A DNA stretch of 64,000 nucleotides from Brevibacillus daliensis (GTDB lineage Bacteria; Bacillota; Bacilli; Brevibacillales; Brevibacillaceae): assembly GCF_021245735.1 (NCBI RefSeq), contig NZ_JAJISB010000025.1:1-64000 (forward strand). Direction: 5' to 3'. The position numbers and the translations under genes were made by a program. Of this stretch, positions 8,738 to 18,007 are shown one piece after another; positions within the stretch are counted from its first letter, which is position 1; every line of letters begins with the position of its first letter. The notes beneath the pieces were generated by a model that saw only the letters and a program-made list of their open reading frames with translations, was not told where the DNA came from and did not search any database.

Positions 8738-8818
8738 TAGAAATTTATGAAAATTCCTATCTGCTTAAGTGCAATTAAGACTTTACCTGCGCCAGAGGAG
8801 TGGCAAAGCCAAGTTTTC
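8738..8818. repeat. R3 repeat, diverged copy
   Basis: It is similar to 63563-63648: AAATTTATGAAAATTCCTATCTG, then CTTAAGTGCAA, then ACTTTACC and GGCAAAGCC as an imperfect stem, ending CCAAGTTTTCT. The left arm of the palindrome has decayed in this copy. Confidence 0.75.
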
Positions 8819-8884
8819 TTACTGTATCAGAAAGGATAACTTCTGGATTTCGCTCCCTTATACGCTTGAAAAAAATCCACTAAA

Positions 8885-8935
8885 GAAGAACCATCTTCTT
8901 CGAAAAGACTTCAATAGGAGTTTTTATTAGCTTTT
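8885..8935. repeat. right-flank fragment of the R1/R2 composite
   Basis: GAAGAACCATCTTCTTCGAA, then GACTTCAATAGGAGTTTTT closely matches the DNA following the R2 remnant at 58548-58600. No R1 or R2 core is present here. Confidence 0.55.
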
Positions 8936-8953
8936 TGGTACATACAAAAAAGA

Positions 8954-9010
8954 AACATGTGGGCATGACTTGCATACTGATAGGGAAGAAGTGATTTTTA
9001 CCCACATGTT
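8954..9010. repeat. inverted repeat in the prkA leader
   Basis: AACATGTGGG (8954-8963) and its exact complement CCCACATGTT (9001-9010) are separated by 37 bp. Flanking bases (AAGA upstream, CTTC downstream) could extend the pairing. It could be an operator pair or an RNA stem in the prkA leader. No T-run follows, so it is not an obvious terminator. Confidence 0.5.
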
Positions 9011-9108
9011 TGGCTTCTTTGATGAATGCCTAAAAATGCCGGGTCATATATTGGTAGAGATAACAACGTCGAGCGAAGAAACGGTTGAATGAGGGAGGAG
9101 TGACTTGC

Positions 9109-11007
9109 ATGGACATCATAAAACGAATTGCAGAGCACCGGGCCCGTGAAGAAAAGTTGACGTGGAGAGGCACGTTTGCTGAATATCTTGAGCTTGTACG
9201 CAAGAATCCCCAAATTGCACAAACGGCTCATTCACGTGTCTACAGTATGATTAAAAGCCATGGAGTCGAAGAAAATGAAGATGGAAGCAGGCAATACAAG
9301 TTTTTTGGGCGAGAAATTTATGGCTTAGATCGCAGTGTTGAACGATTGGTTGAAGAGTATTTTCATTCGGCAGCGAGAAGATTGGATGTACGCAAGCGGA
9401 TTTTATTGTTAATGGGACCTGTGAGCGGTGGGAAATCGACTATCGTTACTATGCTTAAGCGTGGCCTAGAGGAATACTCACGAACTGATGAGGGAGCCGT
9501 GTTTGCGTTAGAGGGCTGCCCAATGCAAGAAGAACCGTTACACCTAATTCCTCATGAGCTCCGAGCTGATTTTGAAAAAGAATTCGGAGTCAGAATCGAA
9601 GGAGAACTTACACCTTTTAACCGCATGAGGCTGGAGACGGAATATGCCGGACGAATTGAAGATTTTCCTGTGACGAGAATTTTCTTCTCGGAGGCAAAGC
9701 GTGTGGGAATTGGTACGTTTAGCCCTTCAGACCCTAAGTCTCAAGATATTGCCGATTTAACCGGTACCATTGATTTTTCCACAATAACGAAATACGGATC
9801 AGAGTCAGATCCAAGAGCCTATCGCTTTGATGGGGAATTGAATAAAGCCAACCGAGGCGTAATGGAGTTCCAGGAGATGTTGAAGTGCGATGAGAAGTTC
9901 CTTTGGCACCTGCTTTCACTTACTCAGGAAGGGAACTTCAAGGCAGGACGTTTTGCCTTAATCTCTGCGGATGAGCTCATTATCGCTCATACCAATGAAA
10001 CCGAGTATAAAACCTTTATTGGCAACAAAAAGAATGAGGCCTTGCAATCAAGGATGATCGTAATGCCTGTCCCGTACAATCTTCGTGTAAGCGATGAGGA
10101 AAAAATTTATGGAAAATTGATCAAGCAATCTGATCTTGGTCATGTCCATATTGCACCACATGCTTTGTATACCTCCGCCATTTTCTCAATTTTAACCAGA
10201 TTGAAAGAATCAAAAAAACAAGGTACTGATTTACTGAAAAAATTGCGCCTGTACAATGGTGAAACAGTAGAAGGCTTTAAGGGAGCAGATATTGAGGAAT
10301 TACGTAATGAACATGTGGATGAAGGGATGTTCGGGATTGATCCACGGTATGTCATTAACCGGATATCGAGCGCGTTAATTCGCAGAGATACGGAGTCAAT
10401 CAATGCCCTAGATATTCTTCGCGCCTTGAAGGAAGGGCTGGATCAGCATCCATCGATAAATAAGGATCAACGGGAACGGTATTTGAATTTTATCTCGATT
10501 GCTCGTAAGGAATATGATGAGATTGCCAAGAAAGAAGTGCAAAAAGCATTTGTTTACAGCTACGAAGAGTCCGCCAAGACGATGATGGATAATTACTTGG
10601 ATAACGTGGAGGCATATTGCAATTCTAATCGATTACGTGATCCGGTGACGGGTGAAGAGCTGGAACCCGATGAGCGTCTGATGCGTTCTATTGAGGAGCA
10701 GATTGGAATATCGGAAAATGCGAAACGTGCTTTCCGTGAAGAGATTCTAATTAGAATTTCTGCTTATGCGAGAAAAGGAAAACGTTTTGATTACAATACC
10801 CATGATCGATTGCGGGAAGCGATTGAGAAAAAATTGTTTGCTGATCTGAAGGATGTAGTCAAAATTACTACATCGACCAAAACTCCAGATGAACATCAAT
10901 TGAAAAAAATTAATGAAGTGACGCGTAGGCTGGTAGAAGAACATGGATATACGCCAATTTCCGCCAATGAACTGCTTCGTTATGTTGGCAGTCTTTTAAA
11001 CAGATAG
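9109..11007 (+). CDS. prkA: PrkA family AAA+ serine kinase/protease-like protein
   Basis: Its 632 residues match B. subtilis PrkA (631) and E. coli YeaG. The order is an N-terminal AAA+ domain with Walker A GPVSGGKS (residues 103-110) and a C-terminal kinase-like PrkA domain. In Bacillus the protein is made in the mother cell and promotes sporulation; kinase and Lon-like protease activities have both been reported for the family. GGGAGGAG lies 8 bases before the ATG at 9109; a TTG 24 bases upstream would put the ribosome site inside the gene. The 12-bp gap to yhbH means one operon. Confidence 0.94.
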   Translation: MDIIKRIAEHRAREEKLTWRGTFAEYLELVRKNPQIAQTAHSRVYSMIKSHGVEENEDGSRQYKFFGREIYGLDRSVERLVEEYFHSAARRLDVRKRILLLMGPVSGGKSTIVTMLKRGLEEYSRTDEGAVFALEGCPMQEEPLHLIPHELRADFEKEFGVRIEGELTPFNRMRLETEYAGRIEDFPVTRIFFSEAKRVGIGTFSPSDPKSQDIADLTGTIDFSTITKYGSESDPRAYRFDGELNKANRGVMEFQEMLKCDEKFLWHLLSLTQEGNFKAGRFALISADELIIAHTNETEYKTFIGNKKNEALQSRMIVMPVPYNLRVSDEEKIYGKLIKQSDLGHVHIAPHALYTSAIFSILTRLKESKKQGTDLLKKLRLYNGETVEGFKGADIEELRNEHVDEGMFGIDPRYVINRISSALIRRDTESINALDILRALKEGLDQHPSINKDQRERYLNFISIARKEYDEIAKKEVQKAFVYSYEESAKTMMDNYLDNVEAYCNSNRLRDPVTGEELEPDERLMRSIEEQIGISENAKRAFREEILIRISAYARKGKRFDYNTHDRLREAIEKKLFADLKDVVKITTSTKTPDEHQLKKINEVTRRLVEEHGYTPISANELLRYVGSLLNR

Positions 11008-11019
11008 GGGGATGATCAC

Positions 11020-12180
11020 ATGGATCAATCATCCTTTGTTGTCTCCCGGGAGGATTGGTCTCTTCATCGCAAAGGCCATCAGGATCAGAGCAGACATCAG
11101 GAGAAGGTAAAAGAGGCAATCAAAAAAAATCTCTCTGATTTGGTGAGTGAAGAGACCATCATCATGTCAAATGGTAAGGACGTTATCAAGATACCGATTC
11201 GTTCTCTGGATGAATATCGTTTTCGATACAACTTCGGAAAAGGGCAACATACGGGCCAGGGTAAAGGCGATTCAAAAGTAGGCGATGTGGTTGCAAGAGA
11301 TAGCGAACCAGCAAAAGGGGCTCCCGGGCAAGGGCAGGGAGCAGGCGATCAACCGGGAAATGATTACTATGAGGCAGAAATAACTGTGGAAGAACTGCAA
11401 GAGATGCTTTTCGCTGAATTGGAGCTTCCCTATTTAGAACAGAAAGATGAACAACAGATTACTGTGGAGGATATTCAGTTTAATGATGTACGTAAAAAAG
11501 GTCTGATGGGAAATATTGATAAAAAACGTACGTTATTGGCTGCGGTTCGTCGCAATGGCCTTGCAGGGTACGACGAGTTGGAATTGGGTATCTCCAATGA
11601 TGATCTGCGCTTTAAAACGTGGGATGATATTGTGAAGCCACATTCTAACGCTGTTATTCTGGCTATGATGGATACAAGCGGATCAATGGGTGTATTCGAA
11701 AAATATGTCGCCAGGAGCTTCTTCTTCTGGATGCTGCGGTTTCTGCGCACCAAGTATGAAAAGGTGGAAATCGTCTTTATCGCCCACCATACAGAAGCAA
11801 AAGAAGTAATGGAGGATACGTTTTTTTCCAAGGGAGAGAGCGGGGGAACGATCTGTTCTTCTGCTTATCGGAAGGCACTGGAGATTATCGATGCCCGTTA
11901 TCCAAGTAGCCAATACAATATTTATCCGTGTCATATATCAGATGGTGATAATTTAACTTCGGATAATGACCGTTGTATCAAGCTGGTAAAAGAGCTGATG
12001 GAAAGATGTAATGTGTTTCAGTACGCCGAGGTAAATCAATACAACCGTCACTCGACCCTCATGTCTGCCTATCGCCATATCAAAGACCCCAAATTCATGC
12101 ATAGCATCATACGTGAAAAGGGAGAGGTTTACAAGGCGTTGAAGCATTTCTTTGGTAAAAAGGAACATGTGGGTAGTTGA
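11020..12180 (+). CDS. yhbH: YhbH/DUF444 sporulation protein
   Basis: A 386-residue soluble protein. The N-terminal half is basic and Gly-rich ([12 protein letters not shown] near residue 75). The C-terminal half has a von Willebrand A-like fold with a MIDAS-type DTSGSMG motif near residue 217. The E. coli orthologue YeaH is the partner of the kinase YeaG, and here it follows prkA directly with AGGGGGATG before its ATG. The family is needed for efficient sporulation in Bacillus. The molecular role is not settled, but a complex with PrkA and SpoVR is the usual proposal. Confidence 0.93.
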   Translation: MDQSSFVVSREDWSLHRKGHQDQSRHQEKVKEAIKKNLSDLVSEETIIMSNGKDVIKIPIRSLDEYRFRYNFGKGQHTGQGKGDSKVGDVVARDSEPAKGAPGQGQGAGDQPGNDYYEAEITVEELQEMLFAELELPYLEQKDEQQITVEDIQFNDVRKKGLMGNIDKKRTLLAAVRRNGLAGYDELELGISNDDLRFKTWDDIVKPHSNAVILAMMDTSGSMGVFEKYVARSFFFWMLRFLRTKYEKVEIVFIAHHTEAKEVMEDTFFSKGESGGTICSSAYRKALEIIDARYPSSQYNIYPCHISDGDNLTSDNDRCIKLVKELMERCNVFQYAEVNQYNRHSTLMSAYRHIKDPKFMHSIIREKGEVYKALKHFFGKKEHVGS

Positions 12181-12210
12181 TGACTGTTAGGTAATAAAGG
12201 TATCTGATTA

Positions 12211-12260
12211 TCGGCTCTGACCTGCCAATATCTGTGGTAGGATCAGAGCCGGTATTATTT
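12211..12260 (+). terminator. terminator after prkA-yhbH
   Basis: An 8-bp stem (GGCTCTGA / TCAGAGCC) encloses a second stem (CCTGCCA / TGGTAGG). The tail GGTATTATTTC is T-poor, so termination may be partial. The rest of the 12261-12504 gap is AT-rich with no recognised element beyond a TATAGT promoter-like hexamer near 12376. Confidence 0.6.
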
Positions 12261-12504
12261 CATATGAAATGAAAACCCACCAATAATTACCTTGTCACAT
12301 TTTTGCGTTTCAGACTATCTGTAATGTAAATGGAATATACAAACAACAGTCGATTTAAGTTATTTTTACAATTTGATATAGTAAGAAAGAACGGAAAAAT
12401 AATGATTTTCACTATAATGAGTTAGATATTAGGACTCTTTTCTAGGAAATCAAGATAGGGTATGGTGGAAAAAGATAGAAGAAATCGATAGAGGGAGAAA
12501 TGAA

Positions 12505-14328
12505 ATGGAGGAGCCTTCGCTTTTGATTAACTCGATCATCATCGTCTCTTTTCTGATCGGGAGCATAACAACAATAGCGGTTAGTTTTTTCATCGGGAAA
12601 AGAAATGCTCATAAATCAGGGGGAACAGTAAAAACAACAGCTGGGGGGAAAAGAAAAGCAGAGAAGATAATCTGGGAAAAAAATGAAGAGCCTTACTTGA
12701 TCATTGACGGTAAAGGTATGGCCAGCTCTATGAATGATGCGATGAAACAATTATTGGGTGCTGAGCAAAAAATGGATTGGCAATCGAGGAAGTTTACCAG
12801 CTTAGTTATTGCAGAGGAAGAAGAAAAGGTTGAACAGCTTATACATAATTTGATGGCAGGAAAAGCAGGCAACACGGAAATTACATTACTTCAAGAAAGC
12901 AATCGTCCCTTGCATGTTAACCTAACCTATGTGCCATTTATTCAAGCTGGCAAGATAGATGCCGGTTTATTGTCATTTCGGAATTGCACGGATGAAAAAA
13001 GCCTGGAAAAACAGTTGTACCACATGGCTCATTACGATGCGTTAACGGATTTGCCCAATCGAAGACTTCTGGAAAAACAGTTGGAAGTGGTTCTCCAGCA
13101 GATGAGGCAACCAGATAGCAGAGGAAAATTAGCGGTAATGTTTGTGGAAATTGATAATGTGCAGGGTGTAAATCATTCCTTAGGGCATGATTTTGGGGAT
13201 ATGCTGCTCATTACAATTGGACATCGGTTACAGGCATGCGTTAGAGAAAATGATATGGTAGCCCGTTTAGATGGGAATGAATTTATTATACTGTTACCTG
13301 AGATTGTAACGGAAGAAATAATGATTATTGCTGATCGGATTATTCAGGCTATTGAACAGCCTTGTATCATAAAAGGACATGAAATACATATAACAACTTA
13401 TTTAGGAGTATCACTCTATCCAGATGATGGCGAAGATGTACAAACCCTGCTCCGACATGCTGATACAGCAATGTTCCATGCGAGAGAAGGCAAAGGTAAT
13501 CAGTACAGGCTATTCTCCTCCATTATGAATGATATTGATTTTGAACGTCTTTATTTGGAGGAAGAGCTGCATCGTGCACTAGAGCATGATGAATTTTTGT
13601 TATATTACCAACCGAAAATTTGTAGTAATACGCAGAGAATTGTGGGGTTGGAAGCACTTATTCGCTGGAAGCATCCAGTAAAGGGAATTATTATGCCTCA
13701 AGAGTTTATCCCGTTGGCTGAGCAGACCGGATTTATCGTTCGGATCAGTGAATGGGTACTGAATAAGGCGTGTGAACATGCAGCCAAGTGGCAAGCTCAA
13801 GGATATCCACCTGTACGTATTTCTATCAATGTATCCAATAGACAGTTTTGGAAGAGTAACTTTGTAGAGAACGTAGAGAGTACTTTGAAGAAAACAGGGC
13901 TTGCTCCTGAATACTTGGAATTGGAATTAACAGAGAAAATGCTGGCAAATCACGAACGCTCTGTTCAAATCCTGCAAAAATTAAAAAAGGTAGGAGTCCA
14001 GATAGCAATTGATCAATTTGGTAGTAGCCAGCATGTGTTATCTCATCTTATTCAATATCCAATTGATCGCTATAATATAGATCGTTCTTTTATCTATGAA
14101 ATTCCATATAATCATAAAAATCAGGCGGTCGTCCTGTCAACGATTATTTTGGCGCATCATTTGGGACGATCAGTGCTTGTTAAAGGAATTGAAACCAAAG
14201 AAGAATTATCTTACTTGCTAGAAAATAATTGTGACGAGTGCCAAGGATATCTTTTTTATGAGCCTGTACCAGATCATCAGGTGAAAGAATTACTAAGGCA
14301 AAACGTTGTATTATCCAATATGGTGTAA
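12505..14328 (+). CDS. membrane PAS-GGDEF-EAL protein, both catalytic sites degenerate
   Basis: Its 607 residues comprise one N-terminal membrane helix (about 7-30), a PAS-like region (50-155), a GGDEF domain (165-330) and an EAL domain (345-600). The cyclase signature is DGNEF (256-260) instead of GGDEF. In the EAL domain E383, the Asn of SINVSN and the Glu of ELTEK remain. However, DDFG is DQFG (Q504), the catalytic Lys of KID is Asn (N524), and the first Glu of the AEGVET-type motif is Lys (K560). It therefore probably neither makes nor degrades cyclic di-GMP, and more likely senses or binds it. It is a single gene with its own terminator. Confidence 0.9.
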   Translation: MEEPSLLINSIIIVSFLIGSITTIAVSFFIGKRNAHKSGGTVKTTAGGKRKAEKIIWEKNEEPYLIIDGKGMASSMNDAMKQLLGAEQKMDWQSRKFTSLVIAEEEEKVEQLIHNLMAGKAGNTEITLLQESNRPLHVNLTYVPFIQAGKIDAGLLSFRNCTDEKSLEKQLYHMAHYDALTDLPNRRLLEKQLEVVLQQMRQPDSRGKLAVMFVEIDNVQGVNHSLGHDFGDMLLITIGHRLQACVRENDMVARLDGNEFIILLPEIVTEEIMIIADRIIQAIEQPCIIKGHEIHITTYLGVSLYPDDGEDVQTLLRHADTAMFHAREGKGNQYRLFSSIMNDIDFERLYLEEELHRALEHDEFLLYYQPKICSNTQRIVGLEALIRWKHPVKGIIMPQEFIPLAEQTGFIVRISEWVLNKACEHAAKWQAQGYPPVRISINVSNRQFWKSNFVENVESTLKKTGLAPEYLELELTEKMLANHERSVQILQKLKKVGVQIAIDQFGSSQHVLSHLIQYPIDRYNIDRSFIYEIPYNHKNQAVVLSTIILAHHLGRSVLVKGIETKEELSYLLENNCDECQGYLFYEPVPDHQVKELLRQNVVLSNMV

Positions 14329-14371
14329 CGAGTAAAAGAAGGGCTTTTTTTCAAAATGGCTGAAAAAGGGT

Positions 14372-14409
14372 AAAGACTGAGCAGAAGTAATTTTGTTCAG
14401 TCTTTTTTT
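14372..14409 (+). terminator. terminator of the GGDEF-EAL gene
   Basis: An AAGACTGA / TCAGTCTT stem with a 16-base loop and a run of seven T. Confidence 0.85.
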
Positions 14410-14510
14410 CGTATTTCTGGTGCAAGAGCATAAAGATCTAGTTGATGTCATATCATACAAAAGATTACGGAAAACCAGGAAAATAATAAGCAAGAAATGG
14501 AGGTTACAAT

Positions 14511-15206
14511 ATGAATAAGCCTACTCGAATGTTTCACATAAACAAATCTTATAAATATGTAGTGTTATCACTGGTTGCTTCTCTCGTAATAACTGCATGT
14601 GGTGGTGATGGTGTAGGAGCTCAGCTAGAGCAGGAGAACCAGCAAAAACCAGCTGGACAAGTTACCACAACAAAGAACAAGACACCCATAACCAATCCGA
14701 AAACGGAAAAACGACCTGAAAAAACTAGAATCGTATCGCCTACCAAAATGATTACATTTATCATTGATGGAAAAGAGGTATCCCAGGAAGCCAAATTATT
14801 TGAAAGTGATTTAGGGTACTATCTGTATGTTATCCCAGGCTATGTGGCAACCGGAGAAGAGCCAGGAAAAGATATGATTTTTTCAGAGAAAAACGATCTC
14901 TATTCGGTACGAATAGAAAGATTACCGAAAGAGACCGAAGTGGCAACTCTACGTAAAAATGCAGAGATAGAACTAACAGATCTGGGTAGCGTAAAAGATT
15001 TAACCAAGGAAAAGGATTTTCCTTTTGTAAATAAGGCTGCCTTTAGACTTGGGGTAGATACGGATAAAGAACATAAGGAAATTGTTGCTGTAAAAATTGA
15101 CGGTGAATGGTTCAAATTCACGTTATTTACTCTAAAGGATAAGGATGCTCCTGTTATTATACCTAAGCTGTGGGCAATGCTAGATACGATTCAGGTGAAA
15201 AAATAA
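14511..15206 (+). CDS. lipoprotein of unknown function
   Basis: The 231 residues begin with a type II signal peptide: basic start, hydrophobic core and lipobox VITAC with the lipidated C30. A Lys/Thr/Pro-rich linker (about 35-75) leads to a globular beta-rich domain (80-230), so it should sit on the outer face of the membrane. TGGAGG precedes the ATG. I do not recognise the domain. It could be a stress or sporulation lipoprotein, but nothing nearby says so. Confidence 0.8.
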   Translation: MNKPTRMFHINKSYKYVVLSLVASLVITACGGDGVGAQLEQENQQKPAGQVTTTKNKTPITNPKTEKRPEKTRIVSPTKMITFIIDGKEVSQEAKLFESDLGYYLYVIPGYVATGEEPGKDMIFSEKNDLYSVRIERLPKETEVATLRKNAEIELTDLGSVKDLTKEKDFPFVNKAAFRLGVDTDKEHKEIVAVKIDGEWFKFTLFTLKDKDAPVIIPKLWAMLDTIQVKK

Positions 15207-15226
15207 ATGGAAAGTAGTAAGAATAT

Positions 15227-15292
15227 AAGAGGATGTGCTTGCAGACCAGGAATGAAAAACTTTCTGATGGTTTGTAACTGTATCCTCTTTTT
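15227..15292 (+). terminator. terminator of the lipoprotein gene
   Basis: AAGAGGAT pairs with ATCCTCTT across a loop of about 47 bases that could fold internally, followed by TTTTTG. Confidence 0.6.
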
Positions 15293-15391
15293 GTTGCTTT
15301 TTTGAGAAATACTTGCATAATAGGTATAACATTTGTCATACTATATGAGAACATATGATCTTATTTTGATTTGGAATGATGGTGATTATAT

Positions 15392-15745
15392 ATGGAAGCA
15401 CAGGATTTCGTGATTAGCTATGTTATTTGGAAAGAAGTAGCTTCCTTATTATTTCAAGATAGCGTGATAGTAGGTTCTTCTCAGCTTAAACTGACTCATG
15501 GATATGAGCATCTCCTCGTTTTTTTACGAGAAGTGGCACTCTCAATGGAAAAAGCAGCCCTTGTTGATATGCGTCGTAAAGATATTCGAATGCTGGCAGT
15601 TGAAGAAGATCGTGGGGAACTGTTTATCCTGTGGAAACACCGTGGGAAGAATAAAATGGAAAGAGTTAAAATTCCTTATATTAGGAGATGTGCTCAAGAA
15701 AAAATGGAAGAATTGGTAAAAACAATGAATAACCGTATGAATTAA
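15392..15745 (+). CDS. small conserved-looking protein, function unknown
   Basis: A 117-residue soluble protein with hydrophobic, basic and acidic residues in coding-like proportions and no membrane segment. The C-terminal third is basic (WKHRGKNKMERVKIPYIRRC) and ends in a likely helix. The ribosome site before the ATG is weak (GGTGAT). No domain is recognised. The gene stands alone between the lipoprotein and the 5'-nucleotidase. Confidence 0.6.
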   Translation: MEAQDFVISYVIWKEVASLLFQDSVIVGSSQLKLTHGYEHLLVFLREVALSMEKAALVDMRRKDIRMLAVEEDRGELFILWKHRGKNKMERVKIPYIRRCAQEKMEELVKTMNNRMN

Positions 15746-15781
15746 GCCGTTTCTTTATAGAAAAGGCAATAAAATTCTACC

Positions 15782-15807
15782 TTGGTCCTATAAAAACTTG
15801 GTATAAT
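15782..15807 (+). promoter_or_regulatory. extended -10 promoter of the 5'-nucleotidase gene
   Basis: TATAAT (15802-15807) is preceded by TG and one base (15799-15801), giving the extended -10 form. The upstream TTGGTC at 15782 is only 14 bp away, so the -35 box is probably dispensable. The start codon lies 41 bp downstream. Confidence 0.65.
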
Positions 15808-15848
15808 AGTCTTGATATTATTATTCATCCTCGAGAGGAGAAGAGAGC

Positions 15849-17702
15849 ATGAAAAAAGTAAAAACAGGCTATACACTAGTAGCAGGATTGGTAGCATCTT
15901 CCTTATTTGCAGGTAGTGCATTCGCTGCTCCACTTCAACCTGTAGTACACGCTGATTGGATGAAGGAGAATTCCGTAATCTCGGAATTGAGCTTGGAAAG
16001 AAATCTTACTCTTGCAGAAACAGTAACAGCTCTTGCAAAAGTAAAAGGTGTTTATGAAGGATTGCCAAAAGCGGAAGGTCATTGGGCTGCGTCTGCTTTG
16101 AAATGGGCTGAAGAACAAGGCGCTATCACAGCTGCTGAATCTGCAAAACCAGCTGCTACTGTATCATCTGACAAAGCAGTTGCGATTGCAAAAAAATTAG
16201 GCTATGACCTGAAGCTTGCTTCTAAAGCAGTATTAACTCGTGGTGATTTCTTCCAAGCATTGGGTGCTGAAATCAGTACACATGTAACAATTGGACATAC
16301 AAACGACGTACATGGTCATATTTCTGAAGACAAAAGCCTAAAAGAATTTGGCTATGCAAAAATGGCTACTCTGATCAAGGAAATGCGTGAAGAGAACGAA
16401 AACTTCTTGCTTCTTGATGCAGGTGATACCTTCCAAGGTACAATTTTTGTTAACCAATTCAAAGGTGAATCAATCCTACCAGTTTTGAATCATTTAGATT
16501 ACGATGCAATGGCTTCTGGTAACCATGAGTTTGACTTTGGTTATGAGCAATTGCTTAAACTGCGTGATCAATTAAAATATCCAGTAATCAGTGCGAACGT
16601 TTACATGGCAGATGGTACACATTTACTAGCTCCTGTATACAAAGCTGAAATCGATGGTAAGAAATATGCTTTCCTAGGCTTTGTTGCAGAAGATACAGCT
16701 ATCTTGACTCACCCTGATAACGTAAAAGGTCTTACTTTCAAATCTCCAGTTGAGGTTGCCAAACAAATGGTACCTGAATTGAAAAAAGAAGTAGATCACG
16801 TGATGGTCGTATCTCATATTGGTATTGAGGTTGATCGTGAAATCGCGAAAAACGTAGATGGCATCGATCTAATCATTGGTGGTCACTCTCACACTCCGTT
16901 GCATGAGCCTGAGAAAGTCAATAATACATATATTGTGCAGGACTGGGAGTATGGTAAATCACTAGGCCGTGCTGATTTATATTACTACAATGATAAATTG
17001 GTTGATTTCAGTGGCGGGTTGATTGATTATGATGAAACTGTAAAACCTGATCCGGAAGTAGAGAAATTAGTTACTGACGTAGTAAATAAAGTTGATTCAG
17101 TAATGAAAGTCGTAATTGCAAAATCCGATGTACCACTAGACGGTGATCGTGAAAAAGTTCGTAAGCAAGAAACCAATATTGGTAACTTCATTGCGGACAC
17201 AATGGTCGCTAAAACAAAAACAATCAAAGGATACGAAGCTGACATCGCGATTGTTAACTCCGGTGGTATTCGTACTCAATTAAACGCTGGCGACATTACG
17301 AAGAAAGATCTATACACTCTTCTTCCGTTCACCAACACTCTCTCTGTTATAGACGTAACAGGTAAAGAAGTGGTTACAGCTCTTGAAAATAGTGTAAGCA
17401 AAGTGGAAGAAGGAGCAGGACGCTTCGCACAAATCTCTGGTATGAGTTTCACATATGATCCAGCAAAACCAGCTGGTGAACGTGTAGTTGAAGTGAAAGT
17501 TGCGGGACAACCGATTGACCCAGCAAAAACTTATAAACTGGCAACTCTTGATTTCATGGCAGCTGGTGGCGATGGCTACGAAATGCTGAAGAAAGACTAC
17601 TTCAACACAGGCTTTAGCTTGTATGATATCGTTGAAGAAGCTCTACTTGAACAAAAAACAATTTCTCCTAAAGTTGACGGTCGTATCACACCTGTTAAAT
17701 AG
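15849..17702 (+). CDS. secreted 5'-nucleotidase/UshA-family phosphoesterase with SLH-like N-terminus
   Basis: A 617-residue exported enzyme expected to release phosphate from nucleotides or related esters. A Sec signal peptide ends at AFA-AP (residue 27). Residues 30-145 contain S-layer-homology-like stretches (GHWAASALKWAEEQGAI), then the metallophosphatase domain with TNDVHGH, DAGDTFQG, GNHEFDFG and GGHSHT metal ligands. A C-terminal 5'-nucleotidase domain carries NSGGIR. GAGAGGAG precedes the ATG. The SLH-like part suggests attachment to the cell wall, which suits a Brevibacillus surface protein. Confidence 0.88.
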   Translation: MKKVKTGYTLVAGLVASSLFAGSAFAAPLQPVVHADWMKENSVISELSLERNLTLAETVTALAKVKGVYEGLPKAEGHWAASALKWAEEQGAITAAESAKPAATVSSDKAVAIAKKLGYDLKLASKAVLTRGDFFQALGAEISTHVTIGHTNDVHGHISEDKSLKEFGYAKMATLIKEMREENENFLLLDAGDTFQGTIFVNQFKGESILPVLNHLDYDAMASGNHEFDFGYEQLLKLRDQLKYPVISANVYMADGTHLLAPVYKAEIDGKKYAFLGFVAEDTAILTHPDNVKGLTFKSPVEVAKQMVPELKKEVDHVMVVSHIGIEVDREIAKNVDGIDLIIGGHSHTPLHEPEKVNNTYIVQDWEYGKSLGRADLYYYNDKLVDFSGGLIDYDETVKPDPEVEKLVTDVVNKVDSVMKVVIAKSDVPLDGDREKVRKQETNIGNFIADTMVAKTKTIKGYEADIAIVNSGGIRTQLNAGDITKKDLYTLLPFTNTLSVIDVTGKEVVTALENSVSKVEEGAGRFAQISGMSFTYDPAKPAGERVVEVKVAGQPIDPAKTYKLATLDFMAAGGDGYEMLKKDYFNTGFSLYDIVEEALLEQKTISPKVDGRITPVK

Positions 17703-17738
17703 ACAATTGAATAGCTAGTTTTTGTGCAAAGCAAGGAG

Positions 17739-17768
17739 AACTCCCCGGTAAGCTGGGGAGTTTTTTTT
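17739..17768 (+). terminator. terminator of the 5'-nucleotidase gene
   Basis: A perfect AACTCCCC / GGGGAGTT stem, 8-base loop and eight T. The 17769-18007 stretch after it shows no further element I can name. Confidence 0.95.
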
Positions 17769-18007
17769 GTGAAAAACTAGCTCGCTAATCAGCACGTAGC
17801 TTTTTTCAAAAGCCGTATATACTTCGTTAGGAGTTGAGCTAGCTGTGGCTCAATAAAATAATGTAGTGTGTAGGAACCATACTAGTGGTTGCTAATTTTC
17901 TTGATTGCCATTTTTAACAATTGAGAAGTTCAGATTTATGTATTAAAATGAAAATAAGCGAATAAATATTTACTTATAACATTTTTTGCATCACTGAGGA
18001 GAGCAAC

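Noticed and set aside
9030-9090. A sigma-E promoter for prkA (GTCATATATT near 9041).
   Set aside because: The -35-like stretch has no matching -10 at 14-16 bp, so it is not supported.
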